DNA from: Centroberyx gerrardi
Taxonomy: Eukaryota; Chordata; Actinopteri; Beryciformes; Berycidae
Length of the DNA: 64,000 nt
Reading direction: 5' to 3'
Assembly (NCBI RefSeq): GCF_048128805.1
Contig: NC_136000.1
Location: 16,972,354-17,036,353, forward strand
Part shown: positions 14,121 through 26,600 of the stretch, piece by piece
Position numbering within the stretch: the stretch's first letter is position 1
Layout: every line of letters begins with the position of its first letter
Translations under genes and position numbers: made by a program
Notes under the pieces: generated by a model
Seen by the model: only the letters and a program-made list of their open reading frames with translations
Told to the model about the DNA's origin: nothing
Databases searched by the model: none

Positions 14121-15070
14121 TAAATGATAACATTTACATTTACATGAGACCTTTAATATGAGCAAAATATTATAATTCTATATTTATCACTTCGGAAATT
14201 ATCCTGCATTGGCGGTCAGGGAGAGGGTCTGCTCTTATGCATATATTCAACCAATCAGGAGAACTGGCACAATTCTATTCTATTCTATTCATGTGATTCT
14301 AGAATTATATTCATGTGTATCTAGAACATGTGACATTCAGAGCAGAGAACTGGGAATGGCTCTGTGTTTGTCTGTTGCGGAAAAACATTTTCATTGTGAA
14401 CCACAAACACAGACAGGCAACAGACACACAGACACTCCCACACACACGCACACAATTCATCTGCATCATGGACAGAGAAAATGTGTGTGTGTGTGTGTGT
14501 GTGTGTGCGCGAGTGTGTGTGTGTGTATGTTAACCAGGTTCACCTGCCTTTTCATTGTTTCAGATGGGATAAAAAATGCAGTTGCAAATTGAAATACAAA
14601 TGGAAAATTTCCTGAATAATGTGCAATGCAAGAATTTGAAGAACTGATAGGAAACATTGCTTTAATTGTGTTATAGCACTGGAGATGTGCTGGTATAAAC
14701 TTTAAGTATAATTTCATGCTTTTGTCAAATACAATTTAATTGAAATCAAAGTAAAATAATCAGAGCCAAAGCCTGGTCTGTATTTTAGCGTTTAGCAGCA
14801 ACATCATTTCTAATTGCAGGCTGTAATTTCTTTGATATGTCAAATGGAAGACAAAAACACACTGCAAGATAAATATACAAGAATTTCCAAAAATTATATT
14901 GCAATGATAACTACTTCACGTAAAGATGAACCTTAAACATCAGAGCTGTATATTAATATAAATGAACGTTTTCAACACACAAATGCACACACGCATGTGC
15001 ATTTAGAGAGGCCTTTTTTAAAAAAAAGAAAAAAAGATTCATTTAAAGATAAATTCATACAGCCTATAAT

Positions 15071-15104
<34 letters not shown>

Positions 15105-15596
15105 CCAGTGACACATAAGTTGCGATATGGACTAACGTTAAGATTATATTATCATTCATTGTCTTTTATTTCGACCATAAAAAAATAAAATTGCCACTGT
15201 TTTTAACTACATTCGACAGTCCATAAAACAATTACATAACAATAGAAAACGCCCATACAGCCATACAGAAAGCACGAAAAGCGCGACAGTCGCTGATTTA
15301 TATTTGTGATAAGCTACATTCTTTGCTGGGTGGTATATGTAGATAGACTATCAGTTAAATGCTTTAAAATCGTAAAATAATTATTGGATGTGCCTATACT
15401 ACCAACGCAGGCCGACAGCGGTGCCTAATTGTTAATTGGCAGTTAATTAATTGGCCAATGAATCGATCCCCTTCATATTTATAAGTAGGCCTACCCAAAT
15501 AATAGAAACTAACCAAACCTATCCAGTCCAGTCCAAACCAAGCCACACCAAAGAAAAACCAAAAGGTCAGTCACATAAGGCCAACCCTAACGAAAA

Positions 15597-16660
15597 AGCA
15601 TTAATATTCCTATGGTATTGTAGTGTGGCTGTTTTATTGTGAGCTTATTGTACTTAATGCAAGCCTGTTTTTGTTGTTGTTTGTTTTGTTTTGTTTTAAA
15701 TCTCCTGTGGTATCATTATAATATTCCTATAATTTTCCCAAAGGGGACTTTGAGTTTTGCTGCAGTATTTGCACCGTAGCCCATCCTTCTAAAATGTATT
15801 ATTGGATTTCTATAGTTCTTATTAGTAAGGTCAGCTTTGACAATCAAAGCCTACCAAAGTAAAGGGATACTATTTCATCTTACAAATAAGTGCAGTTTCC
15901 CCCCACTGAAATATGGACGTCGAGATCGACAGATTGCACATCCAGCGTGAAATTCACAATAGTATTATCATAACAATAGAGCCGAGCAGCGAGGAGGGGA
16001 CGGCTGGAGGAAAAAAAAAAAAACCTAAAGCACCATTCTCTCAGACATGTCTCCTGTGATGACAAACATAGCAATGGACACGTCCATTTATAATATTTTT
16101 GTTTTCCAACCAGAGAAAATGAACTAACAAACCAACATCCGAAATCCAGACTTACAGCCTAAACTGATCTGTTCGGTCCAAAAACAATAAAGGGATGAAT
16201 GTCTGATTTCATTCAAGCATATTTTAGGCTGATGAGGGTGTTTTTTTCATTCAAGCATTATTTTTTAGACCTCTTTGTCAGTTTGCCAAAACCTGATGAC
16301 CAAAAACAGGCTACAACAACTTCATCAAAGCTTTAATAGTCGCTCGCAAATTTGTATAATTCATAAAATGTTGCAATTTGAGTGTTAGACATTACCTACG
16401 TTTCGGGGCCTAAACCCATAGGGCATCCCTAACGAAATGTCAATATTATATTCCTATTGTATTCCTCAAGAGACTTATAGTGTGTTTGTGGCAGTCAATA
16501 GTGAGTTTATGGTGGAATTATCGTATTTTATGGTATTTTTGTTTTTCATATCCCCTGGAATCACAATATTCCTATATTCCTATAGGGACATATAGTGTGT
16601 CTAAATCGTGAGTTTATTGTGACCTTATCGCACTTTATGGTATTTTATTATTATTATTAT
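15597..16660 (+). repeat. Diverged repeated unit upstream of zfhx2
   Basis: Three related segments begin near 15600, 16443 and 16567. Each has ATATTCCTAT, then a TAGTGTG, then GTGAGTTTAT or GTGAGCTTAT, and the last two have a TTATGGTATTTT. Copies two and three are adjacent. A fragment with the same ATTCCTAT start lies near 60838. Origin unknown. Confidence 0.5.
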
Positions 16661-16829
16661 TATTATTATTTATCTCGTAGTATTTTCTGTGACATTATTT
16701 TTTAACTAATAACATGTTAAATATTCGCGGATCCTTCTAAAATTGTTTATTGATTTGCTACACTTCTTTTTCCGTAATATTGTATTTGTAATAAAAATTC
16801 AACGTTTCAGTAAATAATTCCGCATACTT

Positions 16830-17305
16830 TTCAATATTTTCCTCTCCTCGTCTCCTCTCCGCTCGCTGTAGCCTCTCCCCCTCCCTCTCTCTCCCTCTCT
16901 CTATCGCGGAATCCTATTGATCCAAACGGGCTAATTAGCGGTGTCTGCGCAATTACGCACATGCGCACTGGGCGTAATCTCAGCCATTTTTTGAAGGAAA
17001 CTAATTAGCAGGAATAAAGAGCCAAGTGTTTTTTCCCCCCTCAGTGATCAGAACTCATTCTACCTCTGGAGCTCGCACAAACCCCTCCGTCCCCCATCTT
17101 CTGTTTACTACAGCCTATATGTAGCTTTAATTATACTGTTGTTTGGTAACAACTTGGACCCCGCTGCTCTCTCTCCCCATTTTTTCCTGCTCCGTATGAA
17201 CGCAGAGGATCATTCATAAGGAATGAGTGGGCTCTCTATACGATTGTTTTCTGGACTACTACACATTCAGCGTACGGAGCCTTGTACCAGTGCCGCTGCA
17301 GAAAT
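16830..17305 (+). promoter_or_regulatory. zfhx2: Promoter and untranslated first exon of zfhx2
   Basis: A pyrimidine-rich stretch is followed by a GC-richer patch with ACGCACATGCGCAC near 16956, close to the NRF1 consensus. A candidate first exon ends at 17305, where GCAGAAAT is followed by the strong donor GTAAGTCTG. The first coding exon begins with an acceptor (CTCACAG) at 19671-19673, so an intron of about 2.4 kb is implied. The transcription start was not determined. Confidence 0.5.
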
Positions 17306-17884
17306 GTAAGTCTGCCATTTGTTTACAATACTAAAGGTACGGAGGAAGCAGGCAGCGGTGGGGGGATTTAGTCGGGGCAGCCTCTAGTTCGCACAAATCA
17401 AGCTTTTGTTGTTCTGCGTGTGCAATGCTTCACCTGTTACTGAATATTGAGCGATATCACTCTTGTTTTGGCTGAATCGGAGTGTGGCCATACGATCCGG
17501 TGTAAACAAAGACAGAAGTAGTCTGAAGGCTTCGCGGATGTTGATCAGTGGCTTGACAACACAGACAGAGATAGGGAGTGAACTACCGAAGTCGCTGCCC
17601 GTTCAGATAGTCTCGTATTCTCAAATAATCCACTGTTATGGTCTCGCAATGCAAAATACAGCTTAGTGCTATTACCTTGAGACAGATGTAGGCTACATCT
17701 CCCGGGTCCTATATGCAGTCCATTGGGTCCTTGCGCAATCAACTGCGTGCAAAACAGTATTTGTCCATGTCCCATAATGACAAACAAAATACACATTTTC
17801 GTGAAGTGTAGCCAAGCAATTCTCTCCCTCTCCCCCCCTCTCTCTCTCCCCCTCACACCCCTTTCTCTCCGTTCTCTCCTTTCT

Positions 17885-17886
<2 letters not shown>

Positions 17887-17930
<44 letters not shown>
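17887..17930. repeat. (CA)n microsatellite
   Basis: About 44 bp of CA in the first intron of zfhx2. Confidence 0.95.
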
Positions 17931-17931
<1 letters not shown>

Positions 17932-19709
17932 CAGCCTACGATAGGATTTCTGGGAATAATCTTTTAATGGATGTTTTGATCTGCTGTAAATGTATTTTAC
18001 AAAACCTGTAGCAGTGTATGTCTAATTACAAAGATATCTTACAATCCAATATTTTTAAACAATTCTAACAGTATAAGTTACATTTCAGGTGTTTTTTGTG
18101 CTAAACTGACATGGTCAGAATCAATTTGCTTGTGCAGAACAGGATGTACATGCATTAACACACAAACAAACACATAGCCTACACATACACACACACACAT
18201 TGTTAAATGATGGTTTCCCGCACTTGTGATCGATAGAGAGCCAGGAATGCTTGTATAAATAGTTACATTGCCGATAGACCCAGGTTATTGATTGCAGTGT
18301 AAATGAAAATCTTTATCAGATTAGAGACTGTTCTCGGCTGCTGGCAGGCAGGCTCAGCCTCTCAGCGCCAGCCAGGAGGACAGTGGACAGCTGCAGTGGC
18401 CAAGGGTCTGTGGCCTGTGACATAAACACAGTACATTAAAGCACTATCAGAGTGCCGATATGAGCCATATATCTTTGAGCTGCAGAGAGGCAAGAGGGGG
18501 TGGGTACTGGAAAGAGGGAGAGAGAGAGAGGGGTGTGTTGGAGCAGAAGGAAGGGAAGGGGAGGCGCGGGGGGGGGTTTGGTTGAAGGAGAAGGTGAAAG
18601 GGTACATTAAGGTCTTTCCTTGATTAAAAAAGGTCAGTAATGAGATTGTAGGACACACAGAGTAAGAGAGATGTATCCTTCTTATCTGCCATCCATCAAT
18701 CAGACACAAGTAGAAGAGGAGGAGAGGCCCATTTATTTTTTGGGAAGCCATTGTACTGGTGTACGATTGTACAGACGTGATTGTGCATCGTTGGGATCAT
18801 CTGCGATCCTCATCGCTCCATTTTAGGGGATTTTTTTCATTATTTACTTGGATTGAAAGTTTATATGGTCATTCATGTGTGATTAAAATTCACATCCCTA
18901 GTACCAGTAAAACCTACATGATTTAAAAAAACCCAGGGTTGACAGACTTAAAATATGTTTATTTTTTGAAGATTTCCTCAAAAATTTATAGAAACACAGT
19001 TTCTCTCTCAGCAGCAGCAAAATGAATACAAGCCTGTGTTTGTTCTCTGGTTTATAAAGTTTCAACTTATTGCAAAAAGGGATTCATGGTTTTCATACAC
19101 AGTATTGCTTCGGTGTTTGTACGTATGTGTGTGTTCATGGTGTGTAATCCATTTGCACTCTGTGTTGTTAAAGAATGGCACATACAGTTTGCGCTAAACA
19201 GAGATCCCTTTGACTCTCATAACATCTCTGCACTGATGTGCAGCAAAAGATGAACACACTGATACACTGGCTTTAAAATGGTTCTTCTATCCTTTTTATC
19301 TCAGTGTGGCAATTTAGTTGAAGCCCTTTAGCTTAGAAGCGTTCAGTTCTTTATATAATCCTATCCCTTGAGGAATATTATAGACCTCCCGCGTAGCCTT
19401 TACCCGCATTCCTCTACCTAGTTTAGCGCTCGTACTATTGATTTTCCCATTAAGGGCTAACGCTAACCTCTGAGTAACTAGGCTCTGTATTGTGCACTGT
19501 GAAGGCGGTATTGAACAGATGCTATCCAGGGACTCTAATCAATGGCCTCCACTGTTATGCAATATTATTTACTTGACTCATGTATTTCATTTTTCTCTTC
19601 TTTCCCCTTCATTCTTTTCCTCTGTCTCTGTCTGCCTCTCTTCTTCTCCTCTCTCTCTCTCTCTCACTCACAGGTGGGGTAGTAATGTGTGGCTGCTGTA
19701 GCCTCTGGT

Positions 19710-22700
19710 ATGGACAGCAGTGAGGGAGGAGGAGGGGATGGAGGGGGAGGAGAGGAGAGAGATGCTGACCTCAGCCCCCAGGCTTTATCTCTTCCTCTCC
19801 TGACCCTGGCGGTCATTCCTGAGCAGGGGTCATCCTCTCATACCTCAGCCGCGGCCCCTGCCAAAGAGCCCCTGACCCTGCCTCAGCGGGACGAGGAGGA
19901 GGGGGCAGAGGGGTCCCAGGCCAGAGAAGAGACCCGGGGAGGAGAGGGGAAAGAAGGAGGCGGACTTTTACAGGGGAACGGAGGGTGTCAAAAGCAGGGG
20001 ATGAAGGAAGATGACGGGGAGGGATATTTGTTAGGGCAAGGGAAGGAAGAAGAGGAGGTGTACGCAGGTGCGGGAGAGGCGTCATTTACAGGGGGCCTCC
20101 TAGCAGCCCTCAGCAGCAGCGACGGAGAGGAGAAGGAAGAGGAGGAGGCCATCTCAAACCAAAGCCAAACCAAATCCAAATGTTCTTTATTACCTCAACA
20201 GAGCCAGCACAGCTCTTCTTCCAGCACTGCAATGGCCAGTGGCACACTCGACAGCAAAATAACCGCCTCTCCAAAGCCCTCCCCCACTCCTTCCACCTCT
20301 CCAAAGCACTTCACTTGTCCTCCCTCTTCTTCCGCCCTGCTGAGCGAGACAGAGGTAAAAGACATTGAGGGAGATCGGGGCTGGATTTCTGGGTTTCCTC
20401 AGAGCTTTAAATCCCAGCAGTCTGCCCTGGCTTTTCCACTGGCGGGTACTGAGCCTGCCAGTACACCCGCTGAGGATGATGGGTCGGCAGGGGTTCCTCA
20501 CTCTTCCATTGCCAATGGAGATGGTGCCAAAGCTCCAGAACCAAACGACAGCCAGCTAGAGACAGAAGTGGATGACGAGAGAGACAAAGAAGGAGAACAG
20601 AAGGAAGCTGTCCTTAAAAACCTCAACCAAGACCTCTCTCCCAATTCACTGACTAGTCACATGACCATAATGCACTCACGCAATTCCTGCAAGACGCTCA
20701 AATGCCCCAAGTGCAACTGGCACTATAAGTCTCAGCATACATTGCAAGTCCACATGAAAGAGAAACATCCAGAGACGGGAGGCCAGTGTGTGTGTGGCGG
20801 CTCTGGGGGAAAGTGTGTGTGTGGCGGTGCAACAAGAGGTGTGTGTGGGTATTGCAGTTCGGGCAAGGCCCACCCTCGCTTGGCCCGTGGTGAGACCTAT
20901 GCCTGTGGCTACAAGCCCTACCGCTGTGAGGTGTGTGACTATGCTACCTCATCGAAAGGCAACCTCAGCATACACATGCAGTCGGATAAACACCTTAACA
21001 ACGTTCAAAATGGGGGGCACTCCAACGGTCACGTACACACTTCTCACACCGCGCACGCCCACAACGGCAGCTCCTCCAACGGTCACACCGTGGACGAGCA
21101 GGCATACAAACTCCCACTCCCTATTCACACGCCTACTACCCAGCCCGCCAAGCTCACACCACCTGCACACACTCACTCTCTTGGTAAGCGGTGGCGGTGT
21201 GATGTGTGCGACTATGAGACCAGCATTGCCCGCAACCTGCGCATACACACCACCAGCGAGAAACACACACACAACATGCTGCGGCTCCAGAGAGGCTACT
21301 ATCTGTCCCACTGCAGGAGCCTCACCCCCCAGCTTAAACACCTACAAAACGCAGGTGAGAAGCGCATCACACTGAATCACTAATTTAGACTCTTCGCACA
21401 GCTTACCATTCTTACCATTGTGAAAGTTTGAAAACGGGATTTGAATTGCAAATGCTCAGGAGTTTTCTCTGTGTGTCTGTGCTCTAGGTGGTGAGCTCTC
21501 CTTGAACATGCGCCTGACCAGTCAAGTCCCAGAACAACCAGGCACCCTTGGATCTACACTGACTCCCTCTCCCTCCCCCTCCCCCTCCCCCCCCTCCCGT
21601 CCCATCTCTGTCCCCCACTGGACCCCTCTCCCTGGGTGTGTTCCAATGCCTTGTCTGCTCCTGCTTTTCCTCTGACAGCCTGGAGTCTGTGGAGCAGCAC
21701 CTGAACGCCCCTCGCTCCCTGCCCCAGTCGGAGTGGTGCTCCCTGGTCGCCGGAGGCTGCCACTGCAGGCTGTGTGGCTACACCACTCCGCTGAGGGCTA
21801 ACTTCTCCCTGCACTGCCAGACAGACAGACACCGCACCCGGTACCAGCTTGCTGCTCACCTCCAGGAGGGCGGAGACAGGGGTCAGGAGGGGGCCGCCCT
21901 CATTGCTAAGGGCAACCCCGTCCAGCTGAGGTGCAACCTGTGTGACTACGTGACCAGCAGTCTGGAGAAGCTCCGAGGACACTCCCTCAATTCACACCAT
22001 GAGGCCAGCGTCCGGGTCTACAGAGTCAGTACACAAACACACACTCAGACATACTCTCAGCCATAATCCCTTTCTGGTAGTGTTTTAAAATGCATTTACT
22101 GATTCATGATAACCATACCAGTATATTTGTAAATTCTTTCCAAAATATGAACCATGTTGTCCAACCATAATATGAGTTTTCATGCTCTCTCTCCTTTTCC
22201 ATCCCATGTCTTTAGTTCCTGCAGCAGTATGATGGTGAGGTTGATGGAGGCTCATGGCTGTTCCATTGTCTCCTGTGCAACCACTCCTCCTCATCTAAAC
22301 TCCAACTACTGAAACACAGTCAAACTCCAACTCATCAGCAGAGGGAGGGGCTACTACAGCTACAGCCAATGGGAGGAGAGGAGCTGGCAGCCATTTTTAC
22401 CATCAGGAAAAGCCCTGACGGTGTCACAGGTGAGAGTTGTGTATGAATTGTGTTAAGTGTGTGAGTGTATTTAAGGGAGAACGCTTGCATGTGTTGGACA
22501 TCGGTGAGAGGACAGGGGATTAAGATGAAAAGAGAGAAAATGAATAATGGCTGTAGCTCAGATATTGATCAGGTAAATTGATTAGTCAATACACATCCTT
22601 GTTACATCCCCAATCACCCCCGACAACAGCTAGCACCTGCTAATCAATGAACCAATACAATCCCTTGGAGAAGGAGGGGGAGGTGTAAGCCAGTCATCAG

Positions 22701-23637
22701 TCTGCAATCTGTGCAAAATACATGAATGAATTTACATCCTATGGACTGTGTGAACTGCCTGATTAAGACCTAAAATGAGTAGCTCAACTCTTGTAAATTA
22801 AGTCTGTACTGTGTTCTATCTCTGTGTGGATTAAGACTTATTGAGGTGAACTGATGTGTTGTAAGTCCATATTAACTCCACTCCACCTCTGAGGGGAATC
22901 TAATGGAGAATCAATACCTGATCAATAGTGTATAGAGGCAAGCAAGAGGGGTGAAGTGTGATTCAAATACATTGGTCTTTTTGAAGGGTGCTATCTAGAG
23001 AATAGAAACTACAATTAGCATGATAGTTTCTGAGGACATATGTACTACCATGTATGACATAATTATTTATCTTGTCCCCTCCTCAGGAGAGCTCAGTGAG
23101 GATATGGAAACTTCCAGTGAGATCACCACTGGTCCTTTGGACCAAACCAAAGACACAAGTAACATGGGGGTGAAGCAGATTACTGAGGAGACAGGTAGAG
23201 CTGCTTCTACGTGCGAAAATACAATTCAGATTTCCACTCCTCATTTAAACCGTCACATTCTACAAAATACTAATAGTATATGTAAATTCTAGAATACTTA
23301 TATATAGTATATAGTACTTACTTACTAATATAATAATGTACATCTGTGATTTTTCCTTGAAGAAGAAACTAGTGGGGAGGAGAAGGAAAAGAGGGACTCT
23401 CTGCCCCCAGTCAAGCGTCCATCCTCTGGATGCGAGGAAATGGAGAACTCCCTCTCACCCAAACGCCCTAGAATACACCAGCAAAACGAGAACCAGCAGG
23501 TGAGCACCTTACATACACATTTGAATCACTTATTTAGATCCACATGAATATAAGAAATATTAAGGATAATAAAGGACACAAAACAATAAAGATGCAATCA
23601 TAAATTTCAAGGCCTGTCAAGTGCATATGTGGTCCCA

Positions 23638-23676
<39 letters not shown>

Positions 23677-26600
23677 GCTGCCTTCTGTTTAACAATTTAA
23701 TTTTCAAACATTTTTCTAACTGGCCTCTCTTCTTTTAGACTGTCCATTGCCCCTTGTGCCAGGTTAAACTCCCATACACACACCTTAGACATCATCTTAC
23801 ACACCTGCACAGTGTGGCCCAGGACTGTGTAGACAAGCTCATCAGCACAGTAAGTATATATGTTTGCATGCATGCGTGTATTTGTTGTATGTGCGTTAGT
23901 CAGAAAGCGAGAGAAAATGAGAAGCCAAAGCGATGGGGGATGGGGGAGAGTGAAATGTAGGGAGACAATTCCATTAAGAAGGCACCAGAGAGAAAGGCAG
24001 CGCTTTTTTTTTAATGCATGTTTAAGTAGCTCCCCGCTATCATCTTTGATGCAGCCGTGCATGCTGTGTATCTGTGTGTATGTGTACGTGCGTCTTTTGG
24101 AGAGGAAGAGAGAGGGTTTGACTGAGTGAGTGAGGGAAAAAGCCAGTGCTTCTATAATGCATGTTTAAGTAGCCCTCTATTACCAGAAGTGCAGTCAAGC
24201 TAAAAAGGGGCCCCATGCTTTTTACTGTGTCTCTCCAACTAACAAAGACTGGTCATCTATCCACATCACCATCCTCCATCTCCCTGGCCCGTATGCTAAG
24301 TGGCCTTTGTCTCTCGCTCTCTTTGCCTCCACTTCACTGACTGCTTTTCACCCTTTCTCCCCTCTGCTGCCCCTCCCTTCCCCCCCTCCAGCTACTCCTA
24401 TCATTCCTATTGCTGCAATCTCTTTCCCTGCCCCTCTCTCTCTCCCTTTCTTGTTCATACCCCTCCCTTTCTGTCTCTCCCAAGCTCTCTCTCAATTTCT
24501 TATGCGTTACCCCTCCCTTCCTCTCTCTCTCTCTCTCTCTCTCTTGCTCCGAAGCAGTTTCTCTTTTTTTGTTCATAGCCCCTTACTTCCTCACTCCCTC
24601 CCTCCCTCTCCCCACTCTGTCTCTCTCTCTCTTTTTCATATTCTACACCCCTTACCCCCCCACCACCCACCTCCCTCCCTCTCTCCCCTCCTACCCCCTC
24701 CCTCCCTCACTCTCTCTGATAGTAATTGAGGTTCATTAATTCAGACTGAGGTGATGATGGCCATTATGTACCTTGCTTTCCAATTACGCTCTCTAGATTA
24801 AGCCTGACCTTCAGTTTTCTCTGCAGTGTGTGTGTGTGTGTGCGTGCGTGTATCGTTGTTCTTCTCTCTCTCTTATGAAGCTGTTACGCAGAGAAAACTC
24901 TTGTCATGTAAATCTCATCTTTAGCTGTCCGTCCTTTCCTTAGGCTAGCTAGCTGCTCACACAGATATAGTATTTGCTCTCAGTGCTTGGAGCTGTGGAG
25001 ATGGGGGTTTTCTATATGAAGAATGATTTTAAATAAATTCATTATTCAGCTCAGTAAAGTTTTATTAAACCCTTGGGGCATGTTAGAGGGTGTCGTTGGA
25101 GCTGAAGGGCAGACCCACATATCTCCACCATGTATAGTTCCTACCAAATATATGTGCTGAGCTGCATACACTGCTGTACAGGCAGGTGTAAGATATAGCT
25201 ATACACTTACATATTCACACAATTAAATGTTTTATGATATTAGGACAGAGAGCGCAGGCAATCCCTATTCATACATCTTGCTATTTGCTTGCTATTATAC
25301 TGTGCAATTAAACATTTTATTCATAATATTGGATTAAGAAAATAGGGTAACATTCAGTATTTATTCATTCCAGATAGGGAAATCGACATTGAGTCTAATT
25401 GGCAGTTATGATCAAGAACGACCAAAACTGACAGACCATTGCGTTGTTTCTTTCTTCCAGGTGACACCATCCATGGAGCAACCCGAGCCTCATCATGAGA
25501 CGGAACAACAGACGGAGACTGACTCTCACACAGATAACTCTCAGAAAAATAAAAATAATAAGAATAACAATACAAATGGTTCCCACCCTGCTGATTCCCT
25601 TGCCACAATTGATTCACAGAAAAACAAAGGTTAGCGTAAAACCAATGTTAAAACATGTATGTCAGATTTGTTAAAAGCACAAAATATGTTCCTTGTCTCG
25701 TTGTCACGTAGACTGTAGTACAACTGACTCTGTGCTTAGTATAAATGTGAAATATTTTTTCAAATTCATGCTCACTTTTGTGTGCATATTGCAGGCATGT
25801 CAGAGGAGAATATTGAGGGAGATGTAGCCGCACCCAAAGATGTCACAGCTCTACTCACCCCACCCCTGGAAGACACTACCACTCACCCTTCCAATGGCAG
25901 GCTGGCTCCTCAGTCCCCCACGCAGATCCCTCCCTCCTCCCCACCCACCTCCCCACCCAGCGACCCTCCTCCCCCCTCTGATCGCCATGGTTACCGGTTC
26001 CGTTGCAGCAGGTGCAGCCTGGCGTTCCCCACTCAGGAGAAGCTCCAGCTCCACTGGCAGTACCATGCCATGAGGGCGGCGACAGAGTGCCCCCTCTGCT
26101 CCAGACGCTGTCGCAGTCAGGAGGCTCTGCAGAGACACATGCAAAACACACACTCACAGCTGGACAACACACAGGGGCAGAATACATTCTTACTGCCTCA
26201 TACCACCCAAACACACCTGGATCAGAGTTTGAGTTCAGTTCAACAAGACATTAGCTTGTCACCTCAAGTGGGTCAAGAAGCAGGAGAGGCTGAGGATGAA
26301 GAGATGGAGGAAGAAGAAGCACTCGGGATAGAGGAAAAGGAGGAACAAAGAGAGGAAGGGAAGATTGAAGAGAAGGATGTGGTAGGTGAGGTTGATGGAG
26401 TTGAGGAGGACTTAATAGAGCCAGAGAGAGGGCCACAGGAAGAGATTGGATCAGAACCAAGTTCTAGCTTTCATGTCAAAAAGGGCTCCAACCCCACCAT
26501 GGACCGCTATCTGGACCCATCTCGGCCCTATAAATGCACCATATGTTCTGAGTCCTTCACTCAGAAAACCATTCTTCTGGTCCACTACAATTCTGTCTCC

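Larger units (their letters stand above)
11626..16830. other. Intergenic region between gtf3c6 and zfhx2, no gene seen
   Basis: No exon of a recognised family was found on either strand. The region is filled with interspersed repeats (11753-11830, 12289-12480, 12950-13085), microsatellites and AT-rich sequence with a diverged repeated unit (15597-16660). A GC-rich patch at 13660-13770 stands out but has no coding frame. Confidence 0.55.

Noticed and set aside
24300-24739. 140-codon Ser/Leu/Pro-rich frame
   Set aside because: Produced by a CT-rich tract inside a zfhx2 intron.
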